This document shows positions 47,674 through 58,600 of a stretch of DNA of 64,000 nt, one piece after another. The stretch is taken from contig CAJINV010000011.1 of the NCBI GenBank assembly GCA_905178155.1, positions 3,133,144 through 3,197,143 of the forward strand, read 5' to 3'. The notes under the pieces were generated by a model that saw nothing but the letters and a program-made list of their open reading frames with translations, had not been told where the DNA came from and searched no databases. A program made the position numbers and the translations under genes. Each line of letters starts with the position of its first letter. Positions within the stretch are counted from its first letter, which is position 1. The stretch comes from Amoebophrya sp. A120. Its lineage: Eukaryota; Sar; Dinophyceae; Syndiniales; Amoebophryaceae.

Positions 47674-49271
47674 GGTCGTCGTGAATGCAACAGCTACAAA
47701 AATATCGAATCTGACATGGAAATTGAAAGTGCCACTGACGTGGCGCCGGCGCTTGTGCCGCGAGAGAGCGGTGTGTCGCTCAGCCCAAGCATGATGCGGA
47801 ACGGGCAGTAGCTGGCCGCTGGAAGGCGGCGGGGGGTCGGGTAGTGTCGCGGACTGACGAGAGCACGCCGCGACGAAGACAGGTTCGGCGGAGGTCGTAC
47901 TGGGGGTGCTGGTCGGTCTCCGAGGATCTGCGCGGCCGGGGGGTAGTTGGGGGATATCCCTGTGTCCCCCTGCTCGTTCGCCGACGGGGGGCTGGCGCAT
48001 CTGGATCGCGTGCCTGGTAGGCGCGGTGATCGCCCCTTGTCCACACGCAGGGCGTGCAGACCGAAATGCGCGATGCCGAAATTATGTATGCAGACCGAAA
48101 TTAGACAGAAATGCTGCACGCTACACACTCACATCAGAGTGGGTCGCACGCCACTGGTATTGCCCGCACGCTCTGAATGCACGCACCAGATTCAGCACAC
48201 CTGGAGGGAACGAAGCGTGCGCCGAATAGTGGGGAAAGACTGACCTGCGCCGAGAAATGGCCACCGTCTCTCCATGCTAGCCTGTGGCAGGGCCGAAGAG
48301 TCGCGAACTCACTGAACCGATTTGGGAACCGGTGAAAAGGAAAACAGAACCCGACCGCGGCGGAGTAATATGGTAGGACTGGTATGCGCTGGCAGTGTGT
48401 AGAGACCAGAGTCCGTCTGTGTTAGTTCTCTGCTGCTCTACCCGCCCGCTATGGAGGCAAGTGCGACAGCTGCGTCCCAGGCCTCTGGTAAGGCCGGAAG
48501 CGGGTAACCGATCGCGATTTGATAATAGACAGTAGGCATTTATTGAGACCGAATAAGTATAAATGTACCGACTAAGGGCATTCAGGATCCAAAACCAAAA
48601 GTGATAGCAGCGATGTATCTTATCCGTCGAAAAACCGAACCGTAGCCGGTTTTCACTCCAAGTACTTATGCCTGTGGTAGGGCCGGAGGGGTGAGCACTG
48701 CAATGCCAATGGAGTAGGTCCGTCAGGTCGGGAAACATGGCGGCCCTGGTAGTCTTGCGGGCGTAGCCGCGCCTGGACGTCCGGTCGGGCAGCAGCCCAG
48801 TGGCGCCTCCCAAGAAGTCCGGTAGTTCAGGTCGTCCAGTAAGAGCGCTTGCACGCGCTACCGAAAAAGGCAAGGAGTGCCGGGCAAGGCAGTCAGTTCT
48901 AGTGGCCAACGATGGCGGACGGGAAGCCAGCAACCCAGTGCCCAATGCACCCTCACGGGCGCAGTCGTAAAGCGTAGGGGAAGACTTGTGCCTGGAATGG
49001 CCGATCTTGTCTCCATCCAGGCCTCTGGTAAGGCCGGAAGGCGAGAACCGATTGCATCGCACTTAGACATTTGGCATTTGAGACCGAGAAACTAGAGGTG
49101 TACCGATTTGCAGCATTCAGGATCCAAAGGTGATAGCACTACATAATCTATCCGCCGAAAACCCGAGCCGTAGCCGGTTTTCACTCCATGTATGCCTGTG
49201 GTAGGGCCGGAGGGGGTCGTCGTGAATGCAACAGCTACAAAAATATCGAATCTGACATGGAAATTGAAAGT
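47674..49271. repeat. duplicated GC-rich block between 57-bp direct repeats
   Basis: An identical 57-bp sequence (starting ggtcgtcgtgaatgc) occurs at 47674-47730 and 49215-49271, bracketing ~1.48 kb of GC-richer DNA. Inside, ~200-bp units at 48479-48693 and 49018-49214 are roughly 80% alike: CTCTGGTAAGGCCGGAAG at the start, CATTCAGGATCCAAA in the middle, GTAGCCGGTTTTCACTCCA and GGTAGGGCCGGAGGG at the end. A partial third end lies at 48283. A 261-codon minus frame spans part of the block, but its repeats look structural, not protein-selected. It may be a mobile or tandemly duplicated element. Confidence 0.7.
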
Positions 49272-49643
49272 TTGTGAAGGGCAGTAGAGCCGCGCGGGTG
49301 AACTTCTACTTTTTTCCAAGATAACAAAGTACATGGCAAAACCGCCGCTTGCATTTTTTGCCTCAGATGAATATCAAATCGCTTCTAATATTCGAGTCAG
49401 GAAGTAGATTTGAAAGGCCGTAGTATTTGTATTTCATTTTCCCTTTCCATTTCACTGTTCCGGTGCTGTAGGTTCGAAAGCAACTTTGTTTTTCCCCGTA
49501 GTAAGTAAGTACCCAACTTGACAGGACGGCTTGACAGGCGATTTTTACCGAAAAAACGCAGCGCGACCAACGTAGCAACTAGGTTATTAAACTCTATCGA
49601 AATAAACCGATAATTCTGAGGTCTTCGACGAAACAGGCCGTAG
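49272..49643. other. 3' flank of the LRR gene
   Basis: About 370 bp with no supported feature. Confidence 0.4.
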
Positions 49644-52600
49644 CTACTGATAAACCACTGGTTGTTGTAGTTCCGGCGGACCACTACTAGAACCAGCAGC
49701 GTCCTCTCGGGATGCTGCTTGAGAAGAAGACCCCTTGTTCACACCTCCCGGTACGGCGCAACCACTTCCGTAGAGCCCCGGATTGGAGGCGCTCGGCATC
49801 GTCATAGTCATCCACGGCATGGCAGCGTTTGATGCGCCCGGAGGTTGTTGTACTCCGGCGGGCAGAAAATGCATCCCTGTGGCCCCCGGTACTATTGGAC
49901 CACCGCCCATCGTCGGTCCAGCTGCCATGAGGGGCATTTGTGACATCATAGTACCTTCGATAATTGTTGACATTCATGTTAAGATCCATGTCGAGTGAAG
50001 TCGGCACCACCCGAAAGAAAACAAGCACAGGAGGATCCAAAATCTTTTTGTGGAATAACGCGCCAAATGCAGCTATACCTTGCTTATCGTCCGGTCCGCC
50101 GGGCACAACCGGATGGTATTGCGAGTTGTCGATGGACATGGGCATAGGTCCGTTATTGTAACAGCTTGGGACTCCTGTTGGTCCCGCCCACGAGGAGCTG
50201 CTAGTACAACTACCCATCTGATGCTGCATAGCATGCTGCATGGTATGCTGCCGATGCATAAACTGCTGGTGTTGCTGGTGCTCGTGTGCCATCTGCTGCA
50301 TGAATTGCTTTTGGTGCTGCATCGAATTAATACCAATTGGATGTTGCGGTTGCCCTTGCTGCGGTCCTAAGTTGCAGCTTGATGCGTTATTAATATTAAG
50401 GCCTCCTGCTCGCAGAGAAGTAGATGTCGTGCTCATCATAGTCGTACCATTACCGCCTGCTGATGATGATGGTGCTGTCTGTGTTGACAGCTGTTGCCCG
50501 CCACAGAGTTCCATGGGCTGCTGCTGTTGCTGTTGCTGATTCACCATACTGCTTTGCCGGTTTGGATTGTAGCTCGGGGTGGGACCTCCACCACGTTCCG
50601 AGGCGTTACTCGGCGTCGGGGCGGAGGAATTACTGTGCTGGTTTTGCAGATGAAGTTGTCCTTGCTGCTGTGCGGAACAAGATGTCGCAAGAAAAAACTG
50701 TTTCGATGTAAACTTGTAATGCAGAAAATGTATCTCAGAAGTGTCTGTCTTGCTAAACATGCAAGACAGTCGATATGTCGCTGCGTTTTCCCTTAGGAAC
50801 CTCGCATGGCAGGTTTTCGCTGTCCAGTAGAACAAACCTGTGATAGAAAACTTGCAAAATCCTTACAGTGAAACACTTTTTTCTTGCGATACAAGATGTA
50901 GACGATGCACTACTGGTCGTGTTCATCGTCGGGCCACCGCCGACTCTTGGTGGGGGCGGCGGCAAGTTTAGGTTCAACTTTGGATGTATCAAATGTAAAA
51001 ATGTCTGGGTCTGGAAGAATGCAAGTTGTCATGCTAAATCTGAAGCATGCGAAAATCTGTGTTGTATGATTACCAAAAGTCGTCCAGTTTTGACCAAGTC
51101 GGGAGCGAGTTTCTCATGCGGGATAGGCATGAGAGAGATCGCACAGAATCTGTCATGCTAGGTCACGCATTCCAGACCTCATGGGTCATGGAAACGCTGC
51201 ATGACAAATCGCGCACTCTTCCAGACCCAGACATTTTTACATTTGATAGGATGTCTCTGCCCGCGCCCGCAGCTGGTCATCCAGCGCTGGGGACCCGCGG
51301 AGTCGGCGTCCTGCGGGTAGGGTTAGAGCTTTCAGAAATTAGTTCCCAGAGCAGTTCCCAAAAGCTTCGGTTTTCAAAAATTTTGAAGCAGGTGCGTAGG
51401 ATCTGCGTTTCGACCGATGATCCCGGTCTGACGACACGTCCTGCGCACGCGACTTACAGAAATGAGTTCCCAGGATTTCCGCGCTTTTTCTGCAATCACC
51501 CCATTTGGACACCCGGATCGAACTTTCACGAGCAGGGCGCCAAAGTTCGGCACTTTGCGCGCGAAAGTTCTCTTGCGGCTCCCATCCGCGAAGTTCTCGG
51601 ATGTGAGCTGCAATCCGAGGAATTCTTGTATGTGGGATCCTGGGAACTAATTTCTGTGAATAGGTTGCGTAGGATCTGCGTTTCGACCGGTAATCCCGCC
51701 CTGACTGCAAATCCTACGCAACGGACTTACAGAAATTAGTTCCCAGGATTTCTTCTAGAATCTCAAGGCGCCTCTGATGCACCTTGAGACTCTAGAAGAA
51801 ATCCTTTGAGAGTCTAAAAGAAATTCGTTGGATTTCTTTTAGACTCTAAAAGAAGGCTTCTTGACTTCTTTTAGAAAAGGTCTCGCGGAAACCCCTTTCC
51901 AGAGGCCCTTTCGCTGACCCCTTTCGTTGACCCTTTGTTAGGTCGTGACTAAGGCACTTTTCGCGACCCCTTTGAAGACCCCTTTGCAAACCCCCCTTCC
52001 GAACACTTTTTCCGGAAGTTTTCTTCTAGAAACTGAGTTCCTAGAAGAGAACGCAGCTTCTTGTTCTAGAAGAAGCTGCGTCTTTTTCTAGAAGAAGGCG
52101 CGAAGTTTTGTCTTCTTCTAGAAGGCTGGCCTTCCTGTGGAAGACACAGCTTTGCTTTCTTCTAGAAAACGCAGCTTCTAGAAGAAGGCGCTTCTTCTTC
52201 TAGAAGAGGCTGCGTTTTCTTCCTAGAAGAAAAAGTAGATCTTTCTGTGCATGTGTTCAGGAGCACGCTTCTAGAAGGCCAGGAGGAAAAAGCTGCTGCG
52301 CGAGCTTTCTTACCTAAGAGCACAGCAGAACTCGCGCGCCTACAGCTTCGGCTTTCGTGCCTCAAAGAAATGCACTCCTGGGATTTGCGTACTGCGTTTC
52401 CAGTCGCCACACTTGGACACACTGATGATCCTCGTTTCCAAGTGAGGCGATTGGAGACGCAGCACGCAAATCCTGGGAAGTAATTTCTGTAAGTCACCTG
52501 CATAAGATTTGTGCCCAGATCGGTATTACCAGTGAGAAGACAAATCTTACGCAGGTAGCTTACAGAAATTATTTCCCAGGATCTTCGCTGCGTCAAGAAT

Positions 52601-55600
52601 TTCGTGATGCGACGGAAATCCTGAGAGCTAATATCCGTAACTCACCTGCGTAGGGTTTGTGCTCCAATAGGTATTGCCGATCGGACCACAAATCTTACGC
52701 AGGTGACTTCCAGCAATTTGTTCCCAAGGATTTTCGCCACATCAAATACTAACTCCTGGGATGTCTGCGCACATCCGCGAAGTTCTCGGATGTGAGCTGA
52801 CACACGAGGAATTCTTGGATGTGAGTTCACGTCCGGGAGTTCCTCGGATGTGAAGTGCCATCCGAGAAGTTCTCGGATGTGGGGTGCACACTTCTGCAGG
52901 CCAGAGCACGAGAATGCTATCCGAGTTTGTGTTCTGACCTTGAAACACAGAAAAACCCGCACAACATCATCTTGGGCGGGGGCTTAGGAGAACCATGATC
53001 CCAGGTCTCGACGCGGCGAAAATCTTAGGAGCGCGCTTCTTTATCTCCCAGACGTCGGATGATTTTGCGCGAGGTCTTCAGACCTACTGCCGGCCAGAGC
53101 ACAAATCAGACGTGGGGGCCTTGCCGAAATGTGCTCCCAGAATTTCCGGCAAACCTTGGGAACGCATTTCCGAAAGGCTAAAGTGTGGCAGCTGCAGGGC
53201 GACCCCTTATATTGAAGGCGCGTTGCTTTGAACGACCTGGCGCTGAACACGAATCACTTGCAACATACTAGCACAGCAAGCGCGGCAGCCCCGCCGAAGA
53301 CGGCTGCCCATTCTCCGCCAAGCTCGCACGCTGGCTGCTTCCCAGCCACAGGGTTCATGGCCTTCGGCCATTCCAAGCGACTGCGAGAGTGTGCAAGCTA
53401 AACCCCCCTCGCGGTTTGTTTCCATTTTTTTCAAACCTAAGCTTTCGGGAACAAGGGTAGGAACTAATTTCTGTAAGCCTTAATAGGGACTAATTTCTGT
53501 CTGTCCGCGCCCGCAGCTGGTCATCCACCGCTGAGGACCCGCGGAGTCGTATCCTAAGTAAAAACGTACCCACACCAGAGTTGTCATGCAGATTTGCAAC
53601 GACAGGAACATTTGTAATGCGCATCTGCATGAGAGGCATTTCCAGTCGTGTTTTGACATTTGTAATGCTGTAAACACGATGAGGAGATGGGTTTGTCATG
53701 CGGCTGCACTTGCTAACCTGCACTACACTGCGGAGTGCAACTTGTCATGCGTGACTCACAAAACTCCTAGGTTTGTGTTGCAAAATCGCCATCCTGACTC
53801 TGGTGTGGGTCCGTTTTTACTCAGGATAAGTCGGCGTGGTCCTGCGGGTAGGGAGGGAGAGGCACACCAGCAGCCAGACCTGCTGTATTTGATGTGCCAA
53901 ATGGTGCTGTCGTTGACGCAGTAGAGCCGGTGTTGACAGCGCTGTGGCTGTCCTGCTGTTGATTCATATTAACCCTATCCAACTTACTCGTCCCGGAAGA
54001 CGATGCAGTCAGACTGGTGCTGGCTGTCAGGATTGAGGGTCTAGCAGCTTGTTGCTGTTGCCCCCCGGTGGTCGTGCACTGGTTCATCATTCCGGTTCCT
54101 GGGCAATGAAAAATGCTGTGGTCCTGTAGATTATCCTCTTCTAAATTCCGAACACCGAGCCGCTCGCAGGCATAGGCGTAGAGCCACGGCTCCAGCTGTA
54201 GTGGGATTGGAGGTTTTTTGCATTTTCTGCATGTTGTATTTGAATGATGAAGATGAGCAAGGAAGGAGAAACTTGTACCTCCGAATGGTCTCAGGGGAAC
54301 GAACGAACTGCAGTGAAACTAAATAAGTATCAAACAACGAAAAAATTACCTTGTGCTTGCTCAGAATTTTTTCGTTCTCGAAGAGTTCCTTGATGAAGTT
54401 CATTTGGTTCACAATCGCTTGCATTTCCGGCTGCCGTATGCATTGCAAAAATGTCTGGGTCTGGAAGGTTGCAGCTTGTCATGCTAATTCTGGATAGTAC
54501 AGAAATTTTTGTTGCATGATTACCAAAAGGCGTCCACGTTTGAACAAGTTTAGTGGCAGTTTGTCATGCAGGATAGACATGATAGAGACTTCGCAGAACC
54601 TGTCATGCTAGGTCCTGCATTGCAGACCTCGTGGGGCATGCAAAGTATGCATGACAAGTTTGCATTCTTCCAGACCCAGACATGTTTGCAATTGATACGC
54701 CGGTAAGCGGGAGAGTGGGAGAGTAATTTCCAGCCCTCGAAGAGCGAGATCCGGTACATTCGTTGGTCTCGAAAATCGTCCTGGAAATCAAAATCCTCGT
54801 TGTTGTTGTAGAATTTCAAAGAATTCAAATTCAAGCTGCACATCCCCGTCAACTCGTAGATAACGGCTTCAAGTGCGAGGTGTTTTGGTAAAGTGGCCAT
54901 CGTTGCAGCAGCAGCAGCAGCAGGTGCTTCTCCAATAGACGTGTTGTCATCTTCAGCTGTATTCGACGCAGAGAGGATGCTGCTCTCCCCGTCTTCTGCT
55001 GCGGGGAGCTGATGATGTTGATGTTGAGTGGTTGTACTGTCATTGCAACCACTTTTTCCGGCCCCGCCAGCCGGACTCGAGGAAGACGCTGCCGCGCACC
55101 AGTTGTCCACTTCCTTCACGCACGTCGGTAACCGCACCCAGCACCACGTCCGATGCTTCAGCGCTACCATGAGCAGCATCGCCGCTTGGATTAGGGAGAG
55201 CGGCTGGTGGATCAGAGATAAAGGTTGTCCGAGCACCAGTTCCTGCGTTTTCTCCACGTCGTACAGCAAACCGAGAAACACCCGCACTTTCAGCAACTCA
55301 CAGGGCATGGTGCGCGGGAGGAAGGGAAGATTGTTTTTCATGATCCCTCGACCAAACTGCTGATTTTTATGTAGTTCGAGATTGTTTTTGTTCTGGCCAT
55401 CATGTACGCTCAGCAATACTTCTTCCTGCAGCTCCCCCGACCTGGTCGCGCCTTCCTTGTTCTCCTGCGAAGAAGAATTACAACCTCTACCCCCGTTCGC
55501 TTTTTCTACGGCGGTGAAAGCCATTTTCACCTTCAGCATCGCGGTCCGCGAGTGCCTTACGTCTTTCGGGGGCTGGTGCTGGTCTGGGCCAGTCGTCGCC

Positions 55601-58600
55601 ACGACGACATTGCTCCCGACGCCCGAGGCAGCGGTCGATGCGCCGGCAAGGGACGAGGAATGAGAGGTACTTAGTGGGTCTTGCTCCACCTGGTGCGCAA
55701 CTTTTAACGAGTAGATATTTTCTGTTTCAACATTGGTGTCAACCACACGATCTACTTCCGCGTTGCCTGCCTCTTCACTGCAAAAGTGTTGTGATGATGA
55801 ATTCTGGTTCTTCCTACTTCTCCCTTCCGTCGCCTGCATGACTGCCGCTGCAGAAAGCGTTCCCGGCGGCGCGGTGGTGTTGAGCCGCAGGCTCGCAGAT
55901 CTCGCGCCACCATCTTCCCTTGCATAGAAGCCATCCGAGGACTTCTCCCCTGAGTCGTCCGTGTCCGGAGATAACAGCATCTCCGACCGTCGGCGCTGCT
56001 CCAGCGGGCAGGAGAGGGACAGCTTCTGGATAATTTCCGGAGATGAACTGGTCAGTTGGCAGGGCGAACCCGCTCGCGCGGCCACTGGAGTTCGAGCCTG
56101 ACGGAGAAGGCTGTTGGAACTCGACTTATTCTGAACACTTATGGATCTGTCAGGATTGAAATCGTCAAAGTTGAAATGATTTGTCATGCATAAAGCCGAT
56201 ACCAGTTGGCGGCCAGCTTTCAAGTGGCGCATGACAAATTTAGGAAGAGCATAAATCCAGTTTGTCATGCTGTTTGGGTACGGAGGACGCCCTTTGTCAT
56301 GCTACTTTAGCATCTCTTTTCTTACCCCTCAACAGGCTTACAATCTGCCTCACTTGACTACCTTGCAAGACAGGCACTTTGTGGGTTGCATTTTATGCAT
56401 CACAAACTATTTCAACTTTGAAGATTTCAATCCTGACATTTCCATAACACTGTTGTTCAAAGTTGAGGAACTCGGTTCTTCGAGCGGAAGGTCAGAAGTT
56501 CTGTCTTGATTCATGCCATCTGCGGAAGAAGATGCTGCCCCAGCAGGTTGGACTGATGCAGCCGCTGGAATGATGCGCCCGGACGGGGACACCGCGACAT
56601 TGCCCTGCGGTGTACAACTGTGTGGATAACCACCACCACCAGCTGCGTTCATGTGCGAAGGAGCAGTGTGAGGATGAACTCCAACGCCAGGACCTTGATG
56701 TTGTAACCCTCCAGCAGCTCCTCCTGGGTACACTCCAGCAGCATTATTCGGTTGCTGCATTCCGTACGGCAAACCTCCGCCGTTCGCGTAGTTGTAGCAG
56801 GTGGCGTTATAGGCGTTCATATACGCCGCGTGCTGTTGCGACTGCATCTGCGCCGTCGCCATGGCTTGTTGCTGCTGAAAGTAGTTACAACTTTGCGGAT
56901 GGTGCGGCTGCGCAGTGTAGATCGGCTGTGATGTCCCGTGGCTGTTATAAGCACCTGCTGGTCCTCCGTGTGCACCAGCTGCTTGGCCATGTGCCATCAT
57001 GTGCGGAGCTCCAGGTCCTCCGGGAGGTGCTGGTGCGCCGTAGTTATGCGGATGTTGGTGCTGCGCCCCTTGTGGCGCGGGATAGAATCCAGTCGGCATA
57101 GGACCGTTCATAGTGCCGATTGGCTGCTGGCCGCCTGGTGGGTACATCATGTTCGGGCTAGTAGTATTGTTGTACTGGTTGTAAGTTGTACCCATATTAC
57201 CGGTGGGCATCGACATGTGCTGCGGAAAGGTATGTTGCGGAGGAGGTCCGTGTTGCAAAGTCCCCGGGTTACCTTGTTGCGCGTTGCTAGTGTTCATCGG
57301 AGCTACGGTTCCAGGCGGCCCCATACCGCCTCGGGCGTTGCAATTCACGTTATTGTTCACAGCATTGTCTACTGAAGCGCCACCTGTCGCCCCGTTGTGA
57401 TTATCCTCACCCCCATTTGACGCGGTGGGCATGGACAAATTGCTGATCCCCGGGACGTTCACGGGATGAAAGCTCTGCGGGATGGAAGCAGCGGTTGGGA
57501 CGTTCTGCCGGTTTTGCACCATTTTCGAGCGCAGGTTTCCGTATAGTTTCTGAATTTGATCCCGCGCTATCCGCAACATCACCGTCAGATTCGTGTCCGT
57601 GTGCTGCAAGATCTGCTGATCGAAGTTCACCAAAGCCACTGCCGCGCAGCTAGACCGGTTAGAGTGTTGCTCTTTCACGAAGGAAAACCTTTGGTGGTTT
57701 TTCATTTTGATTTTGATTTTGTTTTTGTATCCGTCATCCGCATGAAGACGGAAAGAGAATATGATTTTATCGGAAACAACATACAAACAAAAATACTTGA
57801 TATGCGTGGTCTGCAGGAGCGAGGAGAACTTGGAGACCATGGAAGCCGCAATTCTGTTCCGCTCTAACCGCAACACGCAGGGAGTGAAGACTTCCCGCCC
57901 ACTCTGCTCGTCCCGATCCAATTGCGGGTACAGGTGAGACAGGTACCCAAAAGCGAAAAGGAGGGAAAAAACGCCTAAAGGCGTCACTTGGTTGTATGAA
58001 CTGCAAAAGTATCTCACTCGCATAAATGCATTACAAATTTCCTCAGCATGAGAAATATAATTCGTAATGCTGATTTACCTTAAGGAAAAAATTTGCAATG
58101 CATGATTGCAATTGCTACGAGTACGATACTTTTGCACAGGATAGGTTGTCGGAGAGGACAATCTCGCGGAAAGGGTGCGTCTGTTGCGATTTTTGCATGA
58201 AATGATGAAGAGCATGTTTTGCATGACAAACTGAGTTCTTTCACAGCATGACAAAAAAACTGGGCAAGAATCGTATTGATACGTCACAAATCCTCGCTGT
58301 CCTTCAGATTTCGCATCACAGATCCGGACCCGGACATATTTGCGATGAATGTAAAAGTAATGAAATAAATACCTGGAGCAAGATGATTTTCGCCAAGTAG
58401 ACCAGTGCGACGTCGCACAATTTGTTGTGGTCCAGCCGCAGACAGCGGATGGAAATTCGGTGCTGGATCAGCAGGTCGAATGCAAAAATGTCTGGGTCTG
58501 GAAGATTGCGATTTGTCATGCAGGTTTTCCCTGCCCTGTGAGGTCTGGTGTGCGGGATATAGCATGACAGATTCTGTGAGATCTTCTTTCTCATGCCTAG

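Noticed and set aside
48277-49062. 261-codon minus-strand ORF in the duplicated block
   Set aside because: It is carried by two diverged nucleotide repeats with hairpins. The protein has no recognisable motif and no evidence of selection.
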